From DASTSN01 sp035760665 (GTDB lineage: Bacteria > Bacteroidota > Bacteroidia > Chitinophagales > Chitinophagaceae), in contig DASTSN010000105.1 in NCBI GenBank assembly GCA_035760665.1, forward strand, positions 1-64,000: a stretch of DNA of 64,000 nucleotides. Reading direction: 5' to 3'. Below, in pieces: positions 46,016 through 54,918 of this stretch. The notes under the pieces were generated by a model, which saw nothing but the letters and a program-made list of their open reading frames with translations, was not told where the DNA came from and made no database searches. Made by a program: the position numbers and the translations under genes. Each line of letters starts with the position of its first letter. Positions within the stretch are counted from its first letter, which is position 1.

Positions 46016-46411
46016 TTATTTGATCTCCTCTTTCAGTTTTACATCCGGGAACACAGCAGCAAGAAGCATCAATGCCGATGCCAATACAATCAGGTAAATG
46101 CCAGATTGCTTTTCGGGGCACTCACCCATCTGGCAGGCAGAAATAATAATATAATTCCGGATAGCCCAGGCAATATTCAGGCCGCTTACCAGCAGGTTAA
46201 ACCGTTTTGCCCAAACTCGCTGTATAAATGTAAACAGTACATAAAAAAAGGAAAGAAAAAAATGAAAATAGCCGGGCTTTCCAAAGTTGGTGCCGGTGGC
46301 ATCTACGCCGCTGATAACCATTTGTTTTGAAGCAATCAGCACCCAGGGCGTAAAACAGGAAATCAGCAGCAGGAGTACTGACAGTAAACCAATCCATTTC
46401 ATCCAGCGCAT
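46016..46411 (-). CDS. Small integral membrane protein
   Basis: A 131-residue protein with about four hydrophobic segments (WIGLLSVLLLLISCFTPWV, FHFFLSFFYVLFTFI, FNLLVSGLNIAWAI and IYLIVLASALMLLAAVF). It has a conserved-looking CxMGxCPE segment near residue 90, which suggests a paired-cysteine feature, but no family was recognised. It follows the ClC-type gene on the same strand, 44 nt downstream of its start region's far side, so co-transcription is possible. Confidence 0.65.
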   Translation of the reverse strand: MRWMKWIGLLSVLLLLISCFTPWVLIASKQMVISGVDATGTNFGKPGYFHFFLSFFYVLFTFIQRVWAKRFNLLVSGLNIAWAIRNYIIISACQMGECPEKQSGIYLIVLASALMLLAAVFPDVKLKEEIK

Positions 46412-46455
46412 AGTGTCATTTTTTAAACGGGCAAAATTAGGTGTAAATAAAGAAA

Positions 46456-47841
46456 TCAGCCCGCCAAAGCCGGTGTTACTTCTTCTTTCACTTCCTCCTC
46501 TTTATGCAACTCCTGCATGTATTGTACTTTTAACCGGTCATAAAACGAATGACGGTCGACAATATACGCAGCCATACCGGCAACCAACCCGGCAAGCATC
46601 AGGTGAAAAATCACGCTGTGCCGGTCAGTCATTTCCAGCACCAGTATTGCAGAGGTAAACGGCGTACGGGTTACACCGGTTAATAAGCCCACCATACCTG
46701 CGAGAATTAACAGGTTGGTATTGGCTTCTGAAAAATGAAACCAACTGGCAATGACTGACCCCACACTGGAACCGGCCGCCAATGCCGGAGCAAAAATCCC
46801 ACCCGCAGCACCCGTACTAAACGAAAGGATGGAACCACCAATGCGCAGAATAGGCATGTACCAGGGCAAAAACTTTTCATGCGTAAATAATGTGCTTGTC
46901 ATAATTTCTTTGCCGGAACCGAGTGCCCGCTCATTGATAAAAAAAGAAACGGCTACCAGAATTACCGCGCAGCCCGTTACGTAAAGAATATGTTTGTACC
47001 TGCTGTTAAAGGTTTTCTTCCATTTGAAGAGAAATAAAATAATTCTCGACATGATGCTGCCGGCCAGTCCAGCAATCACCGCTACAATAATCACAGCCAG
47101 GAATATCCAGCCGGACAGGTTATTCACATCGGGATATCCAAGGTACAAATACGGCCCCAGCAGGGATTGTGCTGTTAAACCGGAAATAATAATAGCCGAA
47201 AAAAGCGCCGTTTTAAAAAAATTAATATGGGTCCGCGTCAATTCCTCCACGGTAAATACAATTCCCCCGAGCGGCGTATTGAAAGCGGCCGCCAGTCCCG
47301 CACCGGCGCCCGCCATAATCATATTTCGTTTTGAAATCTTTGGCCACCATTCGGGCAGCCATTCATTGATTTTTTTAAATACAGATCCGGCGACCTGTAT
47401 CGTGGGTCCTTCACGCCCTACCACACCACCTCCCAGCGCCATAAATAGACTGGAAAGAATTTTGATAAAAATAATCCGTAAGCTCAGTAATTTTTTTATC
47501 CTGTTATGATACCGGGGGGTTGACAATTCCACGGCAGCAATTACCTGCGGAATTCCGCTGCCCCTTGCGTATTTAGCAAATCGTTCCACCAGTATCCACC
47601 CGATAAAAAAGCAAAGCGGCGAAAAAAGAAATAATAGCAAATGATTATGTGATACGATAAATGAAGTGCCGGCCTCGGCCAGGACAAACAGTTTTGTATA
47701 CAACACAGCAAAAAGACCGGTGATCAGCGACGCAATCCAGAATGGAACGGCTTGTAGTAAGTTCGACTTCAATCGTTCGTTGGAAATCTGGTCAAATTTT
47801 TTCTTTACCTCGTGCCTGACTTTTCGGAATAATTTCAGCAT
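46456..47841 (-). CDS. ClC-family chloride channel/transporter
   Basis: A 461-residue ClC protein with about ten hydrophobic segments. The chloride pathway motifs are GSGIPQ (94–99), GREGPTIQ with the gating Glu144, and GAAGGIFAPALAAGSSVG. The gating glutamate suggests H+/Cl- exchange rather than a simple channel, although the second (proton) glutamate was not assigned. There are no C-terminal CBS domains. The likely role is acid resistance or anion balance. Confidence 0.93.
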   Translation of the reverse strand: MLKLFRKVRHEVKKKFDQISNERLKSNLLQAVPFWIASLITGLFAVLYTKLFVLAEAGTSFIVSHNHLLLFLFSPLCFFIGWILVERFAKYARGSGIPQVIAAVELSTPRYHNRIKKLLSLRIIFIKILSSLFMALGGGVVGREGPTIQVAGSVFKKINEWLPEWWPKISKRNMIMAGAGAGLAAAFNTPLGGIVFTVEELTRTHINFFKTALFSAIIISGLTAQSLLGPYLYLGYPDVNNLSGWIFLAVIIVAVIAGLAGSIMSRIILFLFKWKKTFNSRYKHILYVTGCAVILVAVSFFINERALGSGKEIMTSTLFTHEKFLPWYMPILRIGGSILSFSTGAAGGIFAPALAAGSSVGSVIASWFHFSEANTNLLILAGMVGLLTGVTRTPFTSAILVLEMTDRHSVIFHLMLAGLVAGMAAYIVDRHSFYDRLKVQYMQELHKEEEVKEEVTPALAG

Positions 47842-48021
47842 ATTTTTTACTGGTTATACAAATTGACAGTAATAAAAAACCCCAGGGCGGCATTCCCCGG
47901 ACAATTGCAGTAATAAAATGGTTGAGGGTTGTGCGAAAAACGGTGCAAATGTACAATGTTATCACCGGAAATCCCGGTTTTAACCGCATTTTCCATAGCA
48001 ACAATGCTGTATATGTTGCTC

Positions 48022-48053
48022 AAAAAAAAGGTTCTGCCTGGGCAGAACCTTTT
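48022..48053 (-). terminator. Terminator after the porin-like gene
   Basis: A stem of at least 12 bp built from AAAAGGTTCTGC and GCAGAACCTTTT (48026–48053), with a 4-nt loop, is followed by four more T residues on the minus strand. It lies 20 nt after the stop of the gene at 48074. Confidence 0.9.
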
Positions 48054-48073
48054 ACTATCCGATACAACCACGA

Positions 48074-48775
48074 CTACAGCCGGAAACCAATTGTGAAACT
48101 CAGGACGCGGTTTTTATTTTTATCATTTGCCGAACTATTTAATCCGGACTGTAATTTGGCAAGCCCCCATCCATAGTTCACTGAAAGCATGGCCACTTTT
48201 CCTTCAATCCCTACTGTCCCATTGATGCCATAGTCAAACCGTTTCATGATACCAAAGCCGGTCCCTTCTTCATAACTTGTAGTCGTAGGGTCATCATTTG
48301 ACCACTGGATCGTTTTTTCGCTGTGAAAGCCAACGCCCAGGTATTTACCATCCACTTTATTCTTTCCGGCTATGCCAATGCCGAGATACGGCCCCGCACC
48401 GGCAAAAAACTTTGCTTCACCTAACGGCGCCTTTAATACCAGGCTAGCCGGAATTTCAATATAGTAAGGATTGGTAGTTGCCTTAAAATAGGTGGCATCA
48501 GCGCTGTTACCACTCTGCGTTTTCGCACCCTTGCCGCTGAACAGTAGCCCGGGCTGGAGGTACAAACCCGGAACAATCCGCAAATCGCCAATGATGCCAA
48601 CCTGGAAACTGGCCAGCGTATTGGCATCATTTACACTCCCATTATCTGTCACTGAAATATTCGCCAGGTTAAGCCCTGCCCGAAAAAAAGCAGATGAATG
48701 CTGCGCATAAACAGTATGCACATACGAAAATAAAGTCATCAGCAGGGAGAACAGATACTGTGCAGTTCGTTTCAT
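48074..48775 (-). CDS. Outer-membrane beta-barrel protein
   Basis: A 233-residue exported protein from ATG 48775, with a signal peptide ending TVYAQ. The mature part is a small outer-membrane beta-barrel of the porin-like type common in Bacteroidota: FRAGLNLANISV, then LYLQPGLLFSGKG, EIPASLVLK, KFFAGAGPYLGIGIAG, and a final aromatic strand NRVLSFTIGFRL. The C-terminal residue pattern fits outer-membrane assembly. No ligand or partner is indicated. Confidence 0.85.
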   Translation of the reverse strand: MKRTAQYLFSLLMTLFSYVHTVYAQHSSAFFRAGLNLANISVTDNGSVNDANTLASFQVGIIGDLRIVPGLYLQPGLLFSGKGAKTQSGNSADATYFKATTNPYYIEIPASLVLKAPLGEAKFFAGAGPYLGIGIAGKNKVDGKYLGVGFHSEKTIQWSNDDPTTTSYEEGTGFGIMKRFDYGINGTVGIEGKVAMLSVNYGWGLAKLQSGLNSSANDKNKNRVLSFTIGFRL

Positions 48776-48878
48776 AATTGTACAGTTTGTGATAACATAG
48801 TGTACCAGACAAATGTCTTGCCAAAATGAAACAGCCATGTGCTGTTTTGCGAAAATAGAACTGAGACTGCCGGAATGC

Positions 48879-49544
48879 TTACACGTTTAAAACACAAGTA
48901 GTTTCTTTTTCACGAAATACAAGCTTCAACGGGTGAACAGCAGAAAAAACATTTTTTGTAGGATACCAAACCCTATTTTCCGGCACACAAATCAATAGTC
49001 CCTCATCATCACCAATGGCCCTGAACTGCGGCAGTGGTGCCTGCCTGCAGAAATAAGCAAGGTCATAATCAGCCAGTAATGACTCCACTGCGGCATCATA
49101 CATACCGGCAGGAAAAACAAGACCAGCTTCACTAATATTGGTAATTTTCGACGGCAGGAAAGGAGAATCTACTGTATTATTCAGACCGGAGCGGGCAATG
49201 AATTCTACAATATTACCGGCCGGGTCAAAGAAATACACAGCTTGCGCCTGCCAGTTGCTGAAATCAGCAATTGTACCATCATAATCAGCTATCCATAACA
49301 GTTGTACTTTATCGTTTAACCACGTTACTGCTTCCTGCAGCTGGTTGCAGGGAATATTAAAGGCAAAATGATAGGATGGCTGTGTCCCTTTTTTAGCCTG
49401 TACAAACTCCAGCTGGGATGAACCCGCCCGGATAGCAAACCCGCTTTTCGATATAGCCCGCAGTTCCATGCCCAGGGTGGTTCCATAAAAGCTCTTTAAC
49501 CCCTCAATGTCTGCTGTCTGTAATACCAGCTTTTCAATCAGCAT
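48879..49544 (-). CDS. VOC-family protein, two-module
   Basis: A 221-residue protein whose first half is a glyoxalase/bleomycin-resistance module (VLQTADIEGLKSFYGTTLGMEL, then FFDPAGNIVEFIAR). The second half is less regular but also ends in a short beta-rich piece. No obvious export signal. Proteins like this bind metals or act in sequestration and detoxification; the reaction is unassigned. It stands alone, reading on the minus strand away from the acyltransferase. Confidence 0.7.
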   Translation of the reverse strand: MLIEKLVLQTADIEGLKSFYGTTLGMELRAISKSGFAIRAGSSQLEFVQAKKGTQPSYHFAFNIPCNQLQEAVTWLNDKVQLLWIADYDGTIADFSNWQAQAVYFFDPAGNIVEFIARSGLNNTVDSPFLPSKITNISEAGLVFPAGMYDAAVESLLADYDLAYFCRQAPLPQFRAIGDDEGLLICVPENRVWYPTKNVFSAVHPLKLVFREKETTCVLNV

Positions 49545-49741
49545 AACCTATTTTTTATTAAAAGTAAAAATCCAGGGAGATGTAAGTGCCGCAACAGGAT
49601 GAAAACGTATTTTTTTTGTATAGATTGACATATCCCCTACAAAAGGCAGCCAGCAACAAACTGCAAAAACATATCATTTTTTTTCTTATACTGTTCTTCC
49701 CTACATTTGAATAGTGCGGATTTATCATTAAATCTTATCCA

Positions 49742-50248
49742 ATGGCTGGTCATCAACCAATTTTATTAAAAGCGCAAATCCGTGATGTGGTATTTGGCGT
49801 AAATGTGAAAGTTCTTGAACCCGTCAACCTGTTTGAATGCAGGATCGGCGACAATTGTCTCGTGGGCCCCTTCGTGGAAATCCAGAAAAACACGGTGATT
49901 GGTAACCGAACCCGCATACAGTCCCATACGTTCATCTGCGAGTCTGTAACAATTGGTGAAGATTGTTTTATAGCGCATGGCGTTATGTTTGTGGACGATA
50001 TGTTTAGCGATGGGGGGCCTTCACACGGCGATCGTTCAAAATGGAAAAAAATCAAAATCGGCAATCGTGTCTCCATTGGTTCCAATGCTACGATCCTTGC
50101 CGGTTTTGTTTGTGATGATGTGGTAATTGGTGCAGGGGCTGTGGTCACAAAAGACATCACCCTACCGGGTATTTATGCCGGCAATCCCGCCCGCTTCCTG
50201 CGTGCATTCCCCAAAAAAGAAGAACAGGTAAAAGAAAACGGTGCTTAA
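49742..50248 (+). CDS. Hexapeptide-repeat acyltransferase
   Basis: A 168-residue left-handed beta-helix acyltransferase: repeated [LIV]-G-x4 units (CRIGDNCLVGPFVEIQKNTV, TIGEDCFIAHG, KIGNRVSIGSNATIL, VIGAGAVV) and a GIYAGNPARFLR end. The GGPSHGDRSKW loop resembles the WlbB/WbpD-type N-acetyltransferases of surface sugar biosynthesis. The acceptor is unknown and no sugar genes adjoin it. The last 4 bases overlap the convergent outer-membrane gene. Confidence 0.82.
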   Translation: MAGHQPILLKAQIRDVVFGVNVKVLEPVNLFECRIGDNCLVGPFVEIQKNTVIGNRTRIQSHTFICESVTIGEDCFIAHGVMFVDDMFSDGGPSHGDRSKWKKIKIGNRVSIGSNATILAGFVCDDVVIGAGAVVTKDITLPGIYAGNPARFLRAFPKKEEQVKENGA

Positions 50249-51531
50249 AACACTTCGCCTACATTGACAAATAAGCCACGGGAACCCTGTGTGCCGATGC
50301 CGTAGTCAATGGCGATGTTAGTATTTGATTTCTTATTCAGTTTTATCCGCAAGCCGGCTCCTGCTGCAGGCTGCAGCGATTGCAACCGGTGTGAGGGTGC
50401 TGCAGAAAATGTTTCTGCATTGGCAAACAACACCCCGCCCAGGAATCCACTCTGGGTAATGCGGAAGCGATATTCTGTTTCGAGGTAAAGCATGACATTT
50501 CCCCTGTAGCGGCCCTGGATAAAGCCCCGCCCGGTATTATTAAAATTATCCCAGCCGGTACTTGGCAAATCAAGGTAGGGCGGCTTGCCGTGCAGCACAA
50601 TCCAGTTATAGTTCCAAAAGGCCAGCACATTTTTGGACCCGGCCGGCCAGGTCACATATTTCCGCATATCCGTAACCAATGATTGCCAGTTGCTGTTGCT
50701 GCCCAGCCAGCTTAAATTATTGCGCCACACTAAGCTGACCAGTGCACCATTGGCAGGGTTGATAGGATTTTTTCGGCTATCATATACCGTGATGAATGAC
50801 AAACCGGAAGAGGTTGATTTTACAGACGCCCCGTATTGCTGATAATCCGACAGGCTGCTGTCCTTCAGTCCACTCTCAGAAATATTCCAGTGATAATCAA
50901 GGTTGTACCCGATACCGGCATAAAAATTCCGCGCCAATTTTTTTAACCCGTATTCGTAAAAGCGGATGTATTTATAATTCATCGGGTTTTCGCTTGCAAA
51001 ACCGGCATCGCTTCCCAGACCAAATGTGCTTTGGGGATATTTCATATACCGCCAGTCCCCCAGCAAGTTATAGGCATCGCCGTGCAGCCAGATATTTGAC
51101 TGTATGGGCACTGTAAATTGTTTGTTTTGTGTATAGGTAGGGCTTGCCGCCAGCACCGACAACCGTGAGGCAGGATTGTGACTGGTGAAAAAAGCAATAT
51201 TCCCCGCCACGATAGCCGCTAGCTTTGTTTGCAAGGTATACCCAACAGCCGGCAAAACCGAAATGACTGGTTTATCTCCCACGCGAATGGTATCACTCTT
51301 GGCGGAGGGCTTGTAGCCAAACCATTTCCTGAAAACATCCACCAGATCTTTCCCCGGTGTTTTTTCAGCAGCGGTGGTATTTTCCAGCAACCGTACAGCA
51401 TTGCTGTCTGTTACCGGCACCTGTGCTTTTGCCTGTACAGCCAATAACAACATGGCGCCAGCGGGCAGCAGGATGCGCTTGCAATATTTCTGTAAAGACA
51501 ATAAAATGTGCGGAAAAACAGGCCAACCCAT
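50245..51531 (-). CDS. BamA/TamA-like outer-membrane protein (surface antigen)
   Basis: A 428-residue exported protein. The frame is open from 51741, but the first 70 residues overlap the thiolase gene and make no sense; the ATG at 51531 gives a signal peptide (RILLPAGAMLLLAVQAKAQ). The rest has the surface antigen/D15 barrel pattern: GVGLGSDAGFASENPMNYKYIR-like strands, RGFIQGRYRGN with the loop motif used in BamA-type barrels, and a C-terminal GSRGLFVNVGEVF. No POTRA domains are visible. Its function may be export or insertion; it is not BamA itself. Confidence 0.8.
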   Translation of the reverse strand: MGWPVFPHILLSLQKYCKRILLPAGAMLLLAVQAKAQVPVTDSNAVRLLENTTAAEKTPGKDLVDVFRKWFGYKPSAKSDTIRVGDKPVISVLPAVGYTLQTKLAAIVAGNIAFFTSHNPASRLSVLAASPTYTQNKQFTVPIQSNIWLHGDAYNLLGDWRYMKYPQSTFGLGSDAGFASENPMNYKYIRFYEYGLKKLARNFYAGIGYNLDYHWNISESGLKDSSLSDYQQYGASVKSTSSGLSFITVYDSRKNPINPANGALVSLVWRNNLSWLGSNSNWQSLVTDMRKYVTWPAGSKNVLAFWNYNWIVLHGKPPYLDLPSTGWDNFNNTGRGFIQGRYRGNVMLYLETEYRFRITQSGFLGGVLFANAETFSAAPSHRLQSLQPAAGAGLRIKLNKKSNTNIAIDYGIGTQGSRGLFVNVGEVF

Positions 51532-51614
51532 ATAAGCCGGCAAAAATAAGCGTTTAACTGCCTGCAGCAATGTTAATGATGCAGCACAGTAAAGCTGGTT
51601 ATCAAATTTGTTGC

Positions 51615-52793
51615 TTACAAACGACCGATCACCATGGCACTGGCCCCGCCGCCGCCATTGCAGATACCGGCAGCTCCGTATCTGGCATTGTTTGCTTTCA
51701 GAATATTGATCAGTGTCACAATAATGCGGGCGCCGCTGCAACCCAGCGGGTGTCCCAGACTCACTGCGCCGCCGTGTACATTTACCCTGGCGGGGTCCAG
51801 CTTCAGCCGGCGATAGTTTTCTATGGCCACTACAGAAAAAGCTTCATTAATTTCCCAGAAGTCAATATCCCGCATCTGCAATCCTGCTTTACTCACTGCT
51901 TTAGGAATGGCCAGCGAAGGAGTGGTGGTAAACCATTCCGGCGCTTGCTCTGCATCGGCCTGTGCCAAAACGGTGGCCAGTGGTTGAAGGCCCAATGCCG
52001 CGGCTTTTTCCCGGCTCATCAGCACCAGTGCGGCTGCGCCATCATTCATGGTGCTGGCATTGGCAGCCGTAACGGTGCCGTCTTTTTGAAAAGCAGGCCT
52101 GAGGGTGGGAATTTTATCAAATTTCACATTCCAGGGTTCTTCATCACGACTGATGATAACGGCCTCGCCTTTTTTTTGTGGTATTTCCGCCGGCACCACC
52201 TCCTCGGCAAAAAGCCCTTTTTCCCAGGCTGCCTGGCTGCGGCGGTAGCTTTCGATTGCATAGGCATCCTGGTCATCCCGGCTTATCGCGCAGGTGCTGG
52301 CACACAACTCTGCCGCATTGCCCATTGCCTGCCCGTCGTAGGCATCGGTCAATCCATCTTTTGCCAGGCCGTCAATCAACGATACATTACCGTATTTATT
52401 CCCCCAGCGTATGCTATCGCTGTAATAGGGCACATTACTCATGCTCTCCATGCCGCCGGCCACTACAATTTCGGCATCGCCGGCAGCAATGCTGTAAGCA
52501 GCTAACGCGATAGCCTTCATGCCGCTGGCACACACTTTATTCACCGTAGTGGCATTTACCGTATCAGGCAGGCCAGCAAGCTTTACCACCTGCTTGGCGG
52601 GCGACTGACCCAGGTTTGCCTGCAGCACACAGCCCAGGTAGGCTTCCTGAACCATTTCAGGTTTAATACCCGCACGGGCTACAGCCTGTCTTACGGCAAT
52701 AGCGCCGAGTTCTGTGGCAGACAAACTTTTCAAGCTGCCGCCAAAACTTCCCATTGGTGTGCGAACAGCCGATACAATCACCACTTCTTTCAT
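51615..52793 (-). CDS. Acetyl-CoA C-acyltransferase (thiolase)
   Basis: A 392-residue thiolase from ATG 52793. The nucleophile is Cys88 in NKVCASGMKAI, the second active cysteine is in HPLGCSGARI near residue 370, and NEAFSVVAI and NVHGGAVSLGHP are the other signatures. It joins or splits acetyl-CoA units in beta-oxidation or acetoacetyl-CoA formation; which direction is used is not clear. It lies on the same strand and 83 nt upstream of the surface-antigen gene but is probably separate. EtfBA at 39996–41746 could be its electron partner pathway. Confidence 0.93.
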   Translation of the reverse strand: MKEVVIVSAVRTPMGSFGGSLKSLSATELGAIAVRQAVARAGIKPEMVQEAYLGCVLQANLGQSPAKQVVKLAGLPDTVNATTVNKVCASGMKAIALAAYSIAAGDAEIVVAGGMESMSNVPYYSDSIRWGNKYGNVSLIDGLAKDGLTDAYDGQAMGNAAELCASTCAISRDDQDAYAIESYRRSQAAWEKGLFAEEVVPAEIPQKKGEAVIISRDEEPWNVKFDKIPTLRPAFQKDGTVTAANASTMNDGAAALVLMSREKAAALGLQPLATVLAQADAEQAPEWFTTTPSLAIPKAVSKAGLQMRDIDFWEINEAFSVVAIENYRRLKLDPARVNVHGGAVSLGHPLGCSGARIIVTLINILKANNARYGAAGICNGGGGASAMVIGRL

Positions 52794-53156
52794 ATATAAG
52801 AGAGTTGATAAATGATTAATTAATAACAAGTAAGATGCGCCAAAGATAACGATTGTTAGTTGAATATCGTTTATCCCTTACTCCCACCCTTTCCTTTTCT
52901 CCATGATTATAGGATTGCAACTTGTATTGGCGGGAGTTGCCTGTGTGTTTCGTAATATTCCTGTGAGCTTTTCTTTGAGCAGCAGACGCAGTTGCAGGAA
53001 CCATGGTTTTGCCTGAAACAAATCTCCAGTACCACTGTTAAATGTCCCGGCAAACCCAACTGTACTTCTACAATTATAAATAAATTTTAAGCTATAAAAG
53101 AAGGTCGTTCCGCCCGGTTTTAATAACTTTATCTTTCACAAAAATCTGAACGCGAC
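52794..53156. other. Intergenic region between thiolase and Bax inhibitor-1 gene
   Basis: No gene is supported in these 363 bases. It separates divergent genes and should contain both promoters. TATCTTTC at 53130–53137 is a candidate -7 element for the gene at 53157. No clear hairpin or repeat was found. Confidence 0.5.
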
Positions 53157-53906
53157 ATGGATTATCAAAATCAAAGTACACCCGTATCCAATTTTACCTA
53201 TGTAGAAAACGCCGGTCAGGTGAGCTTGAAGAAATTTATGGCCAATGTGTTTACCTACATGTTCCTGGCGCTGGGCGTTTCGGCATTATTTGCTTTTTTG
53301 TTTGCCAATAACCTGCAACTCCTCAGCTACCTGGTAAAAAGCGATGGAACCGGTTTAAATGTGCTTGGCTACATTGTGTTATTTGCCCCGCTGGGCTTTG
53401 TGCTGCTCATGTCGTTTGGCTACGGCAGACTTTCGGCCCCGGTATTACTGCTGTTATTTATACTGTATGCAGCCATCAACGGTATCAGCTTTTCGTTCAT
53501 CCTGCTGCAGTTTACTGCCAGCTCGGTACTGGGTTGTTTCCTTTCGGCCGCTGCCATGTTTGGCATTATGGCTGTAATGGGTTACACCACCAATAAAGAC
53601 CTGACCAGCTTTGGCCGCATCATGTTTATGGGGCTGATTGGTATTATCGTAGCCTCCCTCATCAACCTGTTTCTGCACAGTAGCACCATGGATTATATCG
53701 TAAGCTTTATCGGCGTAATGGTGTTCACAGGCCTTACCGCTTACGATGTGCAAAAGCTCAAACACATCGGTATGGGCATGGAGTACGAAGGCGCCCCGGT
53801 GGTAGAAGCCAAAAAAAGATCCATCATGGGAGCCTTATCCCTGTACCTGGATTTTATCAACCTGTTTCTCTTCCTGCTGCGCTTATTTGGCGGGCGGCGC
53901 GACTAA
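53157..53906 (+). CDS. Bax inhibitor-1/YccA family membrane protein
   Basis: A 249-residue membrane protein with about seven hydrophobic segments; typical BI-1 marks are SLKKFMANVFTYMFLALGVSA, FMGLIGIIVASLINLFLHSS, FTGLTAYDVQKLK and LYLDFINLFLFLLRL. Family members modulate membrane protein quality control or ion leak (YccA inhibits FtsH), and their exact role in Bacteroidota is unknown. It forms a single-gene unit with its own terminator. Confidence 0.95.
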   Translation: MDYQNQSTPVSNFTYVENAGQVSLKKFMANVFTYMFLALGVSALFAFLFANNLQLLSYLVKSDGTGLNVLGYIVLFAPLGFVLLMSFGYGRLSAPVLLLLFILYAAINGISFSFILLQFTASSVLGCFLSAAAMFGIMAVMGYTTNKDLTSFGRIMFMGLIGIIVASLINLFLHSSTMDYIVSFIGVMVFTGLTAYDVQKLKHIGMGMEYEGAPVVEAKKRSIMGALSLYLDFINLFLFLLRLFGGRRD

Positions 53907-53935
53907 AAAAATGTTGCTTGTAAAATAAATGTATC

Positions 53936-53961
53936 AAGGCGGCCCGGTGCCGCCTTTTTTT
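53936..53961 (+). terminator. Terminator of the Bax inhibitor-1 gene
   Basis: An 8-bp stem AAGGCGGC/GCCGCCTT (53936–53943 and 53949–53956) with a 5-nt loop ends in seven T residues. Confidence 0.92.
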
Positions 53962-54135
53962 GGGCTTGCCACAGTCTTGGGGTAAATACACGGGAATAGG
54001 AAAATATTTTATAAGAAAAATGATGATATGATTCACAAGCCGTTAATCCTGCAGCAATCCCCAAAAGTTGATAAAAATTACCCATTACTTTGGCTCCTTG
54101 AGCATAGTGCTGCAGTGCGCCGGGCAGTACTGTAT

Positions 54136-54861
54136 TTACAGGGGTTTCAGCTTAATATTCCGGAAGGCAATGCCCCTGGACCATTCCTGCAGGGCGATGT
54201 GGCCACTTGTATGTTTGGTAAACTCCGGAGAATCTTTGAAGTGAGTTTGGGCCACCCAGTCGCGCCAGGCTTGCGAGGTGAAATCCTGCTGCACGGTAAG
54301 TGTGCCGTTCAGGTAAAACTCCACTTTACCGTTTTGGTGTATAATGCGGGAATGATTCCATTCACCGGTGGGTTTGTTTGCCACAGGATGCAGCTGTGGC
54401 GCAAAGCCAAATAAACAACCCGAACGCTTTGTTGAATCCGGGAAGTCAGGATGATTCACATCCAGCAACTGGTATTCAGCGCCGGATGACCAGGTGTAAG
54501 GAATATCGGGCCGCTCCACCACATTAATAAACACGCCGCTGTTGCCGCCCCTCGTAATCTTCCAGTCAAACTGCAATTCAAAGTTTTCAAACTCGCTATC
54601 GGAAACCAGGTCGCCATGAAAGGCTTTGCTGGCAGGATCACAATACAACTCGCCATCCCTGACCGACCAGGCAGAGGGAATGTCGCCTTCATGGTAAATA
54701 TGCCAGCCCTTCGTGGACTTTCCATCAAAAAGCAATATCCAGCCGGCTTCTTTTTCCTGGCTGGTAAGCTGGTTATTGTCGCCGGCAGCATGGCTGCAGG
54801 CAACAAATATACAGGCCAGGCTGATCATGGCGCCTGCCAATAGTAAAGCGATACGATTCAT
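54136..54861 (-). CDS. DUF1080 (3-keto-disaccharide hydrolase) lipoprotein
   Basis: A 241-residue lipoprotein from ATG 54861 (lipobox FVACS). Five residues upstream in the frame are unlikely coding. The rest is a DUF1080 beta-sandwich: GWILLFDGKSTKGWHIYHEG, FENFELQFDWKITRGGNSGVF, then KPTGEWNHSRI. Relatives have recently been shown to hydrolyse glycosides that were first oxidised at C3, and the domain is listed as 3-keto-disaccharide hydrolase. It lies downstream of the TIM-barrel gene on the same strand. With the GMC dehydrogenase at 10776 it could complete such a pathway. Confidence 0.85.
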   Translation of the reverse strand: MNRIALLLAGAMISLACIFVACSHAAGDNNQLTSQEKEAGWILLFDGKSTKGWHIYHEGDIPSAWSVRDGELYCDPASKAFHGDLVSDSEFENFELQFDWKITRGGNSGVFINVVERPDIPYTWSSGAEYQLLDVNHPDFPDSTKRSGCLFGFAPQLHPVANKPTGEWNHSRIIHQNGKVEFYLNGTLTVQQDFTSQAWRDWVAQTHFKDSPEFTKHTSGHIALQEWSRGIAFRNIKLKPL

Positions 54862-54871
54862 GTGGGTGGGT

Positions 54872-54902
54872 TTCAAAAGAAAAGCCGGCAGGTGCCGGCT
54901 TT
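54872..54902 (-). terminator. Terminator between TIM-barrel and DUF1080 genes
   Basis: A stem of 10 bp, AAAGCCGGCA/TGCCGGCTTT (54881–54902, tight loop), is followed on the minus strand by TTTTCTTTTG. It lies between two co-oriented genes, so it may reduce expression of the second or act as the end of the first. Confidence 0.7.
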
Positions 54903-54918
54903 GTTTTATAAAAAGGGT

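Noticed and set aside
51570..52505. A 311-codon plus-strand frame over the thiolase gene
   Set aside because: The thiolase on the other strand carries every active-site motif; this frame is a shadow.
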